From Chondrosia reniformis (lineage: Eukaryota; Porifera; Demospongiae; Chondrillida; Chondrillidae): a DNA stretch of 64,000 nucleotides. The notes under the pieces were generated by a model. It was given only the letters and a program-made list of their open reading frames with translations, had not been told where the DNA came from and ran no database searches. Shown here piece by piece: positions 23,426 through 36,453 of this stretch. The stretch is taken from assembly GCA_947172415.1 (NCBI GenBank), contig OX359195.1, positions 1,116,001 to 1,180,000 on the forward strand, written 5' to 3'. The position numbers and the translations under genes were made by a program. Numbering within the stretch: the first letter of the stretch is position 1; every line of letters starts with the position of its first letter.

Positions 23426-26400
23426 TCAAGATGAATGGCAGATGTGCACTGATCAAAACTCTGGCTATACCTATTACTGGAATACTGTCACTAACAATGT
23501 ATCCTGGACACTCCCACAAGGGGTCACGCCCACCAACCTACAGGACAAGGACACTTCTAACATTGATATGAGTGTGAGTGAAGAGAACACTGGTGAAGTT
23601 GTGTATGGCCCAACCATCCTGGAGGAGGCGGAGTCAGGTGTCCCCTCCCCCTCCCCATGCACGGCAGAGATACAGGAGGAGACTAATCTCCAGGAGAATG
23701 TAGATCCTGAGGAAGTTGACAAGACTGGTACCACTGTGAAATTGGATATCCAAAATGGAAATGGGAATGAGGATTCAGAAGCCAATCAAGATGGAGTCAG
23801 TTTAGTGGGATATGTTCCTTCAGAATCAGATGAGTCGGACATTGATAACATGCTTGACAGTGCACTGGAGGCTATTCTGGAGGAGGGACCACGTAACGGA
23901 GACACACTGCCAACCAGTCAGAAACCAATCACAGAAGCTGGTCCAGATAGTCCTTTAGCTAAAAAGGCAGACAATTTAGGAGATGAAGAAAGTGTTACTA
24001 GAGATGATAGCAGTAAAGATGATGTTGATGGTATGGAAGTGGGTGTAACTGGTGATAAAGAGGGAGTGGCAGGTAACTTGAAGTCCAACAATGGAAGTAA
24101 TCGGCCTCAACTGCAAGATTATTCTGAGGAGGAGAACCTGTGTAATCCCAATCTTACTAAGGTATGCATTGATTGAGGTATGTCACTTTCTGTTGAAATG
24201 TTTAAAACACAAAAGATGGTCATAAGATTCCTAGCAATTGCTTCTTCGTGTTTTTCCTCTCTACTCTATTAGGAGACTACAGAGTTCACTTGTAAAATGA
24301 TTATAAAGAGGCTAGCCCTATTAGGAGCTGTTACCATGGGAACACATCCACTTATTATAGAATTAATCAAGGTTGAGGTTTGTACATATAATATATTGCA
24401 TTGCTCTTCTCCACTATTGTCAGGTAGCATCTCATTTTACAGGTCAGAGTCAATGATTGGAGAGAGGGGGTGTTACCAACACAATATCTCTTGCAGAAAT
24501 TAGAGGAAACTACCCTTGCCCTGCAAGAATATGAGACTCAAGTAGCTCCAACTGGATGGACTTTTGTTTGGGATAGGTGGGTGCTTTATGCATTTGGTAT
24601 ACCCACTTCAGATCACATGATAGTCACATGACATTTAAACTGACAAACTGTGCTGTAATAAATCTTTGAAAGTAAGCCTCTGAAAGTGTGGCTTGCACTA
24701 GTCTCCCTAGAGACATAGTAACTCGTTCAGTACACCAGAGGGAAGTTTGATTATAGGGATTTCCTCATGGCAGAGCAAGTTTGATGTAGTCAGTTAGGAG
24801 GTGTGAGTTGCTATGGTAATGAATAATTCTGATTGTTATCTTCTAACATATGTACATGCATTTTATTGATCAAAGAATTATCTATATTTTCTTATTAAAT
24901 TGTGTATCTAACATTTAAATATTTACATATATTCTATTTAGCTGCAATTATTGAACATTTCTATATGCTTTTCGGTGCTTTTGTACTAAACTCTATTCAG
25001 CTCCTCTAGTGACACTATATCACTTCTTCCATTGTAATGTAGTGATTTTGAAAGGTATTACTATTATAATGCTGTCACTGATAAGGCTTCATGGGACTTT
25101 CCCTCTGATGACGTCATAGAGGGCGGGGCCATAGGACAGGGAAGAGAAGCTAGTGAGGAACAGACTCCAATCAAAAGGCAGAAGAATGTACACTCCTCCC
25201 ACTCAAGAGAGACCACACCTCCACCAGGTATATAAGCTATATCAAGTAAAAATGAACAAATTAGAGACTTTCAGATCAAAACTGATCTTGGCTCCGATGT
25301 CTCATCAGCGGAGTCTGGAGTTCTGGAACTTCACTTAATGGGAACCAGAGTCTTCCTGGTTTCCATAAAGTGAACCTCTGTTTCACCCTGCATTGAACTT
25401 CTTATATACATTCTGTAGGTGTTGAAGAATTAATTTCTCTACCTACAGTTGAGGGGGTGTGGCAAGGTCCCCCTCCCTTAGAAGAAGGGGAAATCCCTCC
25501 CTCTCCTCCAACTCCCCCGTCTCCTCCTCCAGATGAAGAAGCAGAGAAGGATGAAAGTGAGAGCGATCCTGAAGAATTTATAGTTAAAGCTGAGCCTCAA
25601 ATTTATTATGGTCCAGTGGGTCCTCCCGGAAGATTGAGTGATGTAAGTCTACTCGTGTGAACTGTACAGTACATATCACAATAACTGGTAACATAAAGTG
25701 GGATATTTTCGAGGATAGAAATTTTTGTGAATCTTTGAAAAGGTCCTCAGAATAAATGTGATTATTATTTCACTATTGCTGAGAGTGAGAGCTAAAACAT
25801 GTGAAACTCAAGAAAAAAATGGTGGAGGAAATTTTCATAATTCATGATTTTGGAAAAAAAAGTGAAATATAGTCCGAGTTTGTGAAAATTTCCGCTATAC
25901 GGTTGTACCACCTGATGTACTGTCACATATATAGTGAAATGAAATTTTCTATATTTATTCAACTACTCTGTGAAACACATACATACATTGTCGTTGCTCG
26001 GAGTACCCCTATGTACTGACTAAACAATTATATGGCCAAGGGTTTTCATTTTAGAAGGATCTTTCTATAATGAAATAACCTTGATTTTCTGCATGCTTAT
26101 AATAGAAATATATTTAATGTTAATCACTACACAATTAAAATTGTTGTAATGCCATGATTATAACTGTGAAGTTCATTTCTTTTCATAAAAATATTGTATA
26201 AATAGTGATTAAAAGAGCTTAACCATTCTCAAATCTCAACCAATCTAAGTTTTACACTAGTGTATAATAAGTATATACACTTAGGAGGAGTAACATTTTG
26301 ACCACAACTTATTAACACTATACAACTATAACACTTTAATAATAAAATATTTTAAAATTGAAAAGTATCCAAGGCTATTACAAACATTAAAAGTGTAAAA

Positions 26401-26888
26401 GACAGCTGCAGTGTAAAAGCTAAACTAAAGATGCCACATAGTCCAATGAAATCCTCCCATATAAGGTGGCTAGAATCTAAGGATGCTGGGAAAACAAATA
26501 GTGTCAACGTCCCAATGTATGTGTCTGAAACAGGAACACTGAAATGATCCATGTTCCTCACATTACAAGGGTACATTTATAACTATGGTCCAGGGTGATC
26601 GCTTTAGAGGGATCTCTCTATACTGAAATGGACGTGTAACACCTGTAGGTGACCAGTGAAGGTGCTGTGGGGTCAAGAGAAGGCAGTCCAAGTCAGGACA
26701 GTGATTCAGAACCAAAGAAGAAGAAATCAAAGAAGATCTGCTACCGTTTAGTAGTCAATAGTGTTACTTGTAAATGAATTATGCCCTATGTACTTCCTCT
26801 ACAGGTTAAAGTTAGTGTACAGGGAAGGAAAGGAAAGACCATCACATCACTCTTACAGAAGTGGTCTGGACTGCATCAGAACAATTAA
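23426..26888 (+). pseudogene. FNBP4-like copy C, no first exons, donor lost
   Basis: Exons are 23426-24161 (first WW domain, then a long acidic region), 24273-24377, 24443-24576 and 25055-25227 (second WW), 25419-25642 (Pro-rich, five residues shorter than D), 26649-26735 and 26805-26888. The WW1 core reads YTYYWNTVTNNVSWTLP with both tryptophans in place. The two upstream exons present in D are missing; the sequence left of 23300 is unrelated. The donor of exon 26649-26735 is AT instead of GT (26736), so reading through adds 14 residues and stops. I class it as a decayed copy, though a C-terminally altered product is possible if an upstream promoter exists. Confidence 0.75.
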
Positions 26889-27299
26889 CTTGTTATAATA
26901 CTTGTGTATCTTGAAATATACATTGAAATATTTTTTAATACAATTTGATCACGAGTCTATCTAGATATTATAATTTTGAGTTTTATCTATAATTCTTATC
27001 AAATGATCTGGCACCTCTATACTCTAATCTAATAAACACTACTATATGTATGTATATACTCTATATACGTATAATCCACGTTTCCATGGCATGAGAGATG
27101 CATATAAAGTGCCTTCATATCATCTCTTTAGATGACATTGATATATGTAATACAACAGAGAGCTAACTTCCATACCATTTAACATTCCTCCATATACTCA
27201 TTGGGGTACTCATTGATGATGAGAGGACATGTACAGCCAATTACAAGTTACTAAGCAAGGTGCACATGGACCAGTGGGAGGCCATATAAGGTATGTAGA

Positions 27300-27960
27300 C
27301 CACTACCCCTACATGTGACTGGTTGCTAGGAGACTGAGGGGAAATTACTAAATTGAACATTGAAAATAATATTTCAATACATTTTGATCACGAGTCTATC
27401 TAGATCTGTTGATATTTATTATATGTATATGATGATGAGTGTCTTATATAGCTACAATTCTTCTCAAATGATCGTGAGATATGGCATGATTATTAATAAA
27501 TGCTATGATTCACATTACCATCGCATTGATCATGAGAGATGCACTTAAAGAGTTTTCTGTTCTCTGTACCCATATGTGACTGGTTGCCTTCCTATCATCT
27601 CTTCAGATGACATTGATATACGTATATATCACTACAACAGAGAGCTCACTTCCATATACCATTTAACATATTCCTCCTCTCTATGTATATACTCATTGAT
27701 GATGAGAGGATGGCCAAGTTACTGAGCAAGGTGGACCAGTGGTGGTATACATGGACCTACATGTGACGTACTGCTTGCTAGGAGACCGAGGGAAAATTAG
27801 AAGGTAGACTCCACCCATATGTGACTGGTTGCTAGGAGAATGAGGGGGAATTAGAAGGTAGACTCCACCCATATGTAACTGGTTGCTTGGAGACTGAGGG
27901 TAAATTAAAAGGTAGATTCCACCCATATGTGACTGGTTGCTAGGAGACTGAAGGGAAAAT
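27300..27960 (+). repeat. 54-bp minisatellite remnants after FNBP4-C
   Basis: A single unit lies at about 27306-27345. A four-unit array lies at about 27765-27955, after a partial duplication of the FNBP4 3' flank (the 'cattgaaa ... gagatatggc' text recurs at 26920-27010 and 27355-27490). Confidence 0.8.
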
Positions 27961-28335
27961 TACTAAATAGCAGACCTATATAATATCATTTCTCTTTACA
28001 TGCAACTGACTCTCTTCTATGGTAATTATTCATATCTTATATAATTAATACTTAAATCATAATTGATATCTGATACAAAATATCTGTTTTAAACAAAAGG
28101 CTAATTGGTCACGAGTTCAAACAATAACAGTTTTGAAGAATAACAATCTGGTTAATTCACAAGACATTAACTGGCCCTGGAACTAAAAGAGAAGAATTAC
28201 ATATTCACAAGTTACATAATATAACGTATTCCTATAAATAACACAGTCCACATGTGACACTATTTGGATTGAAATTAGTAAATCTACTGTTAATCAAACT
28301 ACCTATTACATGTACAAACATATGATGAAAGACAT

Positions 28336-31300
28336 TCACTTACCTTCAACAATGAGTCTCAATTTTTTGTTGAGTTTTCTGACATTATCAATTACTTCCT
28401 GTTTAGGAGCATATTTATTCATCACCAGTACCAACTCTCTGAGATTCTGATTGGCTGCTGCTCCCTTTAGAATGCTCTCTGCAACATTCCTCCAGTTCAT
28501 TTCACTGTATTCACAATCCACTGTCAACCTCTCCAGTGTAGTGTTCTCCTTAAGAGCTTGTTCAACTGATGTCAAGACATCTTTTTCAGTGACATCCTGG
28601 ATATTCTGTACAAGTGTATCCAGAACAATTAAATATATGTACTACAATATGAAGTGATTACCTAATCTAAAACACTCAGAGGCCATAGACTGGAACAAGC
28701 TAGTCAAATAAACCTAAACTTTGTAATAAGCAGACTGGATATACCTTTAATAAGTAAGGGAAAGTAATATTTACTAGTGATAGGCAGTCAAGTGTACCTC
28801 AGACTGGTCTCTGCCAGTTATGATGGTGAGTTCTTTCAATGAAGTGTTGTCACATAGACATCCAATAGCATTAGCAATGTCCCTCGGTGTGATGTTGCAA
28901 CAGTGTCTTAGAAAGGAGTGACCAAGTGTGACACTCTTCAATCCACTTTGTAGTAGTTGCACAAGTAATGCTCCATTTCCTGTCAGTTGAAGGAACCAAT
29001 CAGATTACAGAACATTAACACACTGCAAATTTATATTTAATGCTTATGTAATAGTTTGAAATGTTGCAGAGAGAGGATATACATTGACTACTAATCTCTT
29101 CAAAGGGACACTTTACTGAACACAACCATTCTATTGAGATGACTGTATAGAGTACATGATCCTCATAGTTGATGAAACTTCTTAAGTCCATAGACAATAC
29201 ATTCTGTACATAAAGTTATAAAACCTACCTTCAAAGTTACATCCTCCCAGTTTAACTTGTTCCAATAAAGGATTCTGGATCATTCCCTTCAATATACTGG
29301 AGGTCAGTGTTTGATGTTCACCAGCTCCCATGGTGACCTTCATAAGTGTCCTGCACTGTCCAACTCCACATTCAACAAGATCAGTGAGACCTTCCTGTAT
29401 ACACCACACATAACAGAGATGTGAAAGTGTCAACTGAAATATCCCCTCAAAATTGAGTGGATATAACAATAAAATGTCTTCTGCTCAGAACAAGGTTAAC
29501 TGACATGATGTAAACATTGTGTGGATGGAATAACTACGTGGAAATGAGATAGCACTTCCAGTCTCTACATACCAGTTGATCTGAGAGAACAGTGAATGAG
29601 CAGAACACTCTCTAATAATCAAATGGATTGGACTGGTCATAAGGAATGACCATTTGAACTAATTTGCACCACACAAGACACACCTCTCTTCTCAAATGAA
29701 CACTTTCACTGATAAACAATACAGTTATTACATAACTTTTCTATAAGAACATTATTTGGACCAACTATGGGATAGCCATAAGACTGCTACACATTATCAA
29801 TTAAACAGGAGTAACAAAGTGAACCTTCTAAAGATAAGTTAGTTATGTCCATATACTTGAGAAGCAATACTAGTCAGAAGCTTCTGCACAGCCTTTCACA
29901 GATCCTGTCTACATACACTTGGAACTCATTTCAGATACACATACAAGGGCTATATAGCTATGAGGAGATATAGTGTTAGGTGTGTATGGGCCAGAGTGGT
30001 GAATGGGGAGAGTGAAGTGGAGAAGATAATATTCTATATATCATCATCACACTCACAGGCAATGAAGTATTGTACTCCAGTTTAAACTGAAACTCTTCTA
30101 TTTCACTGCTTCTAAGACAGTCAAACACTTCACAACATTGTGGCACTCCTTCCATCCTCCAGAGACAAAGTGTCTTTATTGAGCTCTTCTTCATACAACT
30201 CACAACACAGGCTAGTAACTCTACAAAATCTTCATCTACAAAAAGTTACAAAATATACTACATACAATCACACACCACCAGGTTATCAGGACTAGACCTC
30301 ATATTGACAAGTTAACAAGTTAATTTACTACAATATTCAATATAGGTATGAATATATAAAAAACATTCACCCAAAATGTATAAAAACGTTCTTAAGAGAT
30401 CAATAGACTTGAATAGTTTGATAACAATACACTTACAAGAGCATTCAGAAAAGTCAACATACTTTCTTTATGTTTAGTTTGTCTTTGATACCAAACAAGA
30501 ACACTTGCATCAAGTTCATACTACACAAACAATCTAATGTCACATCTTCCAGACTGGGGTGCCTCCTAATGCACTAGAGTATAAAGACATTGATGGATCA
30601 CTCAAGAATAACAATATATACAAGTACTTATCTAAATAGAGAATTACTACACATGAAGATATATCTCAACATTCACACTTAACACTGCACACAAGTGTCA
30701 CACAGTGAGCTCTCATGTGACCAGCAACCAATCACATGTAGTGACTACAGCTGATTATAGAGTTGTCCCATAGCTGCATTCACTGGTTTGTGTCACATAC
30801 ATGATACACTATATAGCTGGATAGAATATTCACACATTTCAGTAGAATGGAACAAATATAAAGTGATCACTGACCAAATACAATATTCACTATTAATAGA
30901 CTATATCTACTGTCCATAAAGATTAACATTTGTGAACTAAAATATTATCTGTTCTGTATAGAGGTTTTACGGTTCTTTACACTTGTATGTATTCCACAAC
31001 TCACATTGACACTGGCATCAATAGCACCACCTTCATATTCACATTGTTCCATCTCCATGGTAACCAATTGTGGTAGGTTGTCAAGTAAGACCTTTAAGTC
31101 TTCATGTGTAAAGTTGACATTCCCCAGACTAAGAGATTTCAACTGATGACAAGTAACTACTGAGCTCATTAGCACACTTGCCTTCACCTTCGCAGCATCT
31201 ACATAGCAACAAGAAAGGATATAGTTTGTGTTATCAATTCAAGTTAGCAACTTCACAACTCATGACTTGTACAGTGAATGACATCACAAGTTACTCAGAC

Positions 31301-34300
31301 TTGCACTAGTGACTGTCACATGTGACTATATTTAGATGTACACTCTCAATGATATTCACACAAAACTAACAAGAAGATATTACATTCAATTGACATACAC
31401 AGTTGATATGACTCACATTGGAAATGTATTGCAAGGTGTTCAAGTCTCTTTGAATGAAATGAAACAATGTCGGACATCACTGAAATGTAATGTTCTCTCA
31501 CTTCAGGTTCAGGTTCCTGTACAGATGTAAAACGTATATTAAACAGTACTGTATATACATACATATATAAGTTTAAATGTACTTTATATAAGTTTGGTAA
31601 ACATTTACAAAACAACACAATTAAAGAAGCCATAAAACTGGACTTGGACTGCAAACTTACCCCTAATAGAAAGGTCAGTTTATTTAGGAAACTTTGCAAC
31701 TTTAGAAAATCTTGAAGTACAACAGACTGTCTCACTGAGTATGCTATAGAAGGAAAGTGATGAGTGTCATCAGTTAATGGTTGAATATTCTTCAAAGATA
31801 ATTACAAGCTTAAGGTATTAGAAGCAATCAATACACACTGTACTGGATCTATTAATTTGTAACTTCTTCTATATATGGCATGTCAACAGTTAACAAAAGT
31901 GTTTTTTCACATATCTCAACTAACAATATCAACTCACTTGCAATTATGACTTCTTCCAAATATGTCACTTTTCCAGATATTTGCTGAATAAAGGAATCAG
32001 TTGTATTAGATGGGTACCTAACTGAAAGTCGTTTGATGTGTCTGCTGATGGTCATCAGGTAAGCTAAACTGTTGAGCTGATGGGGACGGAGAGGAAAAAT
32101 ACTAATGTCACTAATGTCAGCATTACTGCAATACTCCATGACCCTTTGACACAGCTCTTTATTTCTGCTCTCTGCTACTGCTGTAGCAATCTCAGGGAAA
32201 GGGGTCCCTCCAGCAAACCTGTGATCATTGGTAAACGCAAGAGGCTCAAACAAGAGGTCTCTCACAGCATCATTCTCTAGTCCTCCAATGCCGCAGAAGA
32301 AAAGGAATGGCATCTCGTAGTTGGAGTCTGATATGACAAACTTTCCTCTCTTATTGTACCCAAGAACAAGTCTCTCTTTCCAGAACCTTCTCTGTTCCTC
32401 GGCAGGTAACTGCTTGACTGCACAAGCTGCAAGGAACTCTTGAACTGTTCTGTGAAGAAAGTGGTACGATCCAGTGACTCCACCAAAGGCACTTCGATAA
32501 GAGATGCAGTTCATTAAACCAAAATGATCATCTTCTGACAGCTCCAGATTGTGGAAAATGATGACATCTTTCAGCACACCATCCAAGGCAAGTTGACTCA
32601 GTTTGATCAAACGGGGACAGAGTCGCAAGACATCCTCAAAACTACCAATTTCCTTTTCCACTCCATTCTTCTCAAAGTGTCGCTTCACAGTGAGGCAGAT
32701 GATGCTTTTAAATAGATCACTGATCGTATCGGGAGGGGCATCAAAGACATCATTGACATAACATGTCATCAGCAGGATCAGAGGGATGAAGCACATGGCT
32801 TTGATTCGAGGCAGGGTAGAGTTCAGCCTTGCTAGTAAAGCATCAGCTACAGATCTAGATGACTCTCCATAGTACTCTCTTATGAACTGCTCAATCTCTT
32901 CCTTTCCAAATCCACTCACCTCAATGCGTCTTTCTATCTTGTCATGTAGAGGGGCTGATGCTCGTGGTCGGGATGTGATGATGAAGGACGATTGGGGGAG
33001 GGTCTTGCCATTTATAATGTCTGCAACCAGAGAATTCTTCTGTAGCTCTTCAGGGAACTCATCGTAGCCATCCATGATGAACAGTGTACCCTCTCCACCA
33101 TTTGAAGAAATGAACTGACTCAAGAGGGAAGGAATTTCTTTCTGCAGTGAAGTCCCAACATCACTGGTACAGCTGCGAACTAGGTCCTCTACACTCAGTG
33201 TGGTATCGGAAGGAAGACCTCGGAGTACTACTCTAATGACTAACTTGTATTCACTGGCAAATGTACCCTCAGCAAACTTGTAGCACAGCTGTTTGGTCAG
33301 AGTGGACTTGCCTATACCAGGCTCTCCTTCCAGCAGGATGCACTTCTTTGGAGGTTGCACAGGCTTGTACTCCAAGATATCCTGGCAGCTGATGGACTTT
33401 CCTTTGATGTCATGTGACTGACCAGTAGCTGATGCTAGAACTACAGATGGAGCGCACTGTAGCTCAGCTTTTCTCACTTTCAATTCTGGTGACTCTACGA
33501 GTTGGAGTTTGACAAAGTCCATTTTAGATAGCTTCAGAGACCAGTGGTTTGATATGACTGGACTTTGGTACACCCTCTTAAGATTGGTAAGAGCATTCTG
33601 TACATTAGGAAGAAGGAGAATATGTATTTTATTAACTATTGTATAAATATTCAGGAAGTATTATAATAGCTCTATATTATATGACCAACTGAACACGTAA
33701 CTTAGCTCACATGCGAAGTTGTATAACATAAAACCTGGTCTATTCACACACACGAATATACGTACTTCTATAACACTAGTACATAGTTATTGTTTCTATT
33801 TGCTGAAGAATTTAAAGGGTGGATCTACCAATTAAAGTTATACATAAAAAGAACAATTTACTCTAATAAAATATATGTATATAATTAAATTTTGTATGTA
33901 AATATACTTTGAACTGTTGCTATGAATACACTTACTTCACTAAGACCAGGAGTAACATCACTGTGAGGAGAGGTGGAGATAGCAAGATGTCTTCCCTGAC
34001 CTGAAGAGAGAAATTGTGCCAAGTGAGGTTAATTGTATATGCAAACATGGTCTATGCCATTCTAAACAGCTAACCAGACTTACTAAAGTCTAGTAAGGCA
34101 CATATACAAGGATTTCACTCATAGTTACACATGAATACCCACCTGGTGAGGTAACTTTGAGAGACAAGAAATCTTCAATAACCTTTGCAAACTTCTTATT
34201 CATGTTTGTAGTATTAGGAGCTTCCTGTAGTACTTTAGCAGCTGCTCCAAGTGTCTTTGGAGCTGGGTCATTGTGGAGGAACTGGTAGAAAAGGCTATTT

Positions 34301-34464
34301 GCATCAGCTACACTTAAAGCAGTATCCAACTGTTGTCTCTGTCCTTGAGATATGACTTGCTCACGTTCAAGATCAAAACGTATTGCTTTCGCATCACAGA
34401 ACATTAAATCACTCTCTTTATGCTTGTCTAGGAATGCAATTATCTCATTTGGTCTCCTTTCCAT
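28336..34464 (-). pseudogene. NLR2: CARD-like / NACHT / LRR, frameshifted in LRR region
   Basis: Eleven exons: CARD-like 34143-34464, linker 33936-34000, NACHT 31938-33597, then 31661-31743, 31417-31516, 31005-31198, 30437-30573, 30057-30235, 29229-29394, 28798-28979 and 28336-28605. NACHT motifs are intact (GEPGIGKST, LFIMDGYDE, IITSRPRA). The linker joins directly to the CARD exon in phase; there is no DEATH exon. The sequence is close to NLR3 except a block after the Walker A region (33086-33165) that differs from both NLR1 and NLR3. Exon 30437-30573 lacks two bases near 30460, giving an in-frame TGA at 30454-30456, and its donor has T instead of G at -1. A receptor truncated after the first LRRs could still be made. 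I score it as damaged rather than dead. Confidence 0.8.
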
Positions 34465-34616
34465 TGCTATATATAAAACACATATGTAAAGCCTTACTTA
34501 CTTATTAAAGTTATGAAATATCTATACTTATTGTAGCATACATTCTGCGAAATGTTAACTTTACAATGAACTACTAGTACATTTACATAGGATAGAGGCC
34601 TGAGTTGAAATGTTAT

Positions 34617-35072
34617 GGAAAAAACTCTAGCCAAATCACAACTTTAATCAGACGTTTCGGCAACCTACGGCTGCCTTCATCAGTGAATAATTAACAACTA
34701 TACAAACATACATGTATAAATACAAGTAATGAATAGATCAGGTGAGGCATGCAAGAAAGGAGTTCAGGGTTTAGTCCGGTAACACAGTGTAAAGTTCTGA
34801 TATGGTGCCCTTTTCTCTATTGAGGCTGGCCTGGTGATGCTGAATGTGCCAAGACTCAGCATCACCATACAACATGTCTGTGAGTGAGGTTGTGTATCAA
34901 GACAGATCCACCTGGTGGTTAGATGAAAAAACATGCTCAACAATTGCCGAGGCTACCACGTCCCCCTTCTTAAGAGCACGGTGGTGCTCACGCAACCGAA
35001 GGTCCAGGGAGTCAGTAGTCGAACAGCACAATTCACAGTCTGTCGATGGCTATATCTTGACTAGAATGTACT
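34617..35072 (-). mobile_element. Penelope-like element 3' fragment (GIY-YIG endonuclease end)
   Basis: Minus-strand reading gives LRLREHHRAVKKGDVV, then AIVEHVF and AESWHIQHHQASLNREKGT ahead of a stop at 34771, matching the C-terminal end of GIY-YIG endonucleases found in Penelope-like retroelements. A TGA at 34897-34899 interrupts it and the reverse transcriptase is absent. The 3' flank carries the 'gacgtttcggcaacctacgg ... ccttcatcag' text typical of such element ends. An almost identical fragment lies at 56656-57111, so it was inserted before the last unit duplication. Confidence 0.6.
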
Positions 35073-35230
35073 TAATTTAACTATCCTTAGCCTCTTGATG
35101 TAGAAAAGCGGTGCATGGATTAGATTACAGGTTGGAGACACAAGTGACTGTCTAGAATATTCTTTATGTTTCCTTAGCTCTCTAGCTCGATAGGAAAGTA
35201 ATGGTTTAGTGTACTTAGGTAATCGCTCAC

Positions 35231-35326
35231 TTCCAGTTTGCTCCTCTTCGAAACGATGTGTCCTGTCCTGACGTGTCACTGGTGAAGCAGTTCGACGACG
35301 CACAAAATCTAGCACATTTCCCATAA
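35231..35326 (-). CDS. Possible alternative first coding exon of NLR2 (Met-Gly start)
   Basis: After an acceptor (gctatag) the minus strand reads TT ATG GGA AAT, encoding MGNVLDFVRRR and a charged tail. A donor (GGA A|gtgagc) follows after 31 codons. Joining it to the CARD exon acceptor at 34466 keeps the frame and places the residues ahead of MERRP. MGNxxx is the context for N-myristoylation, which would tether the receptor to membranes. Without splicing, the ORF stays open to 35061. The exon is preserved at 57270-57365 with a synonymous change only in the downstream ORF. There is no transcript evidence, and it may be a separate short gene. Confidence 0.35.
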
Positions 35327-35648
35327 CTATAGCATAAAGAAGTGAGAACACGAGTAAAGTAAATAAAGATCAGGTTATCGTTACACACGCTCTACTGAGT
35401 AGCGCTCCAATCACAAACATTACTTATTTCCAAGCTTGTCTCAGATTAGAATAGTTTGTCAAATATACGACTAGAATTGTGAAACCAATTTTAACTGTCG
35501 AATGGAATAACAGTTAGAAATGGGTCTAGTTTCGCTCTTCCTCGACCTATCAGTCTATCTGGTTTCTACAAAAATGGCTACCTGAATGTACTGATTGGAC
35601 TACAATGTACTTGATTCAACCATAGATCTTATAAACTTACTTAAGTAT

Positions 35649-36427
35649 AAGAGAACAATAAAAATTTTCTACAAAAATAGTGAAGATGTAGGGATGGCAC
35701 AAAAAGCATAGAAACAAGAAAGGGATGTTACACAGTGAAGCATTAGCTATATATGCACGAATCATACAACACCCTTGCTTGTAGGATTCATGCATAGCTA
35801 ATGCTTCACTGTGTAACATCCCTTTCTTGTTTCTATGCTTTTTGTGCCATCCCTACATCTTCACTATTTTTGTAGAAAATTTTTATTGTTCTCTAGTTTC
35901 TGTACTTTTTATGGAGCATAAGCTAGGAATTCGTTGTATTTTAAACCACTTTGGTTTTGCAATCTTCGACTGATTATGACGTCATTAAAATGGCGAATTT
36001 ATTGAGGTCTTGACTCTTGAGCCATGAAAACTGTCATACTCAATAATAGCGTTATCGCTCTCGCTTCTACAAAAGAATACAGCTCGGAAAATTTAGAGTA
36101 ATTTCGATTAAGAAGTAGTCCGAAGGCTTATTTCGTTTTTTAGTTACAGCGGGCGAAGAAGATGAAGAAGATGAAGAAGAAGATGAAGAAGAAGATGAAG
36201 AAGAAGAAAACGAAAATGGGAGATTTCAAAGTTCGTTCGTTTGCCAACGATACACGGTCGCTCGCCTTCAAGGCCAATTTATAGCATGTTTGTTCTATAT
36301 TCAACTCTACATAGTCTCGTTTTGGCGATTTTCAGCCTATTTCAGAATTTCGCTCCTATACCAATGTATGGGGAAAACGAAACAACCCGTACCATCCCTA
36401 CATAGAGAGTACTACCGTACTCTCTGA
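35649..36427. mobile_element. Insertion with 245-bp near-perfect palindrome, unique to the NLR2/FNBP4-D spacer
   Basis: This stretch is absent from the otherwise almost identical sequence at 57680. Its left end is a palindrome (35650-35894) with arms of about 110 bp; the left arm starts 'agagaacaataaaaattttc' and the right ends with its complement. The rest holds a GAA/GAT-rich tract (36158-36210) and ends with 'ccatccctac...agtactaccgtactctctga', like the window start. No coding capacity is seen, so it is probably a foldback-type non-autonomous element. Confidence 0.6.
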
Positions 36428-36453
36428 TAAGATCTATGCATGATTCAACTAAC

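Noticed and set aside
35637-35819. 60-residue ORF in the NLR2/FNBP4-D spacer
   Set aside because: It lies inside the palindrome arm and exists only by chance.
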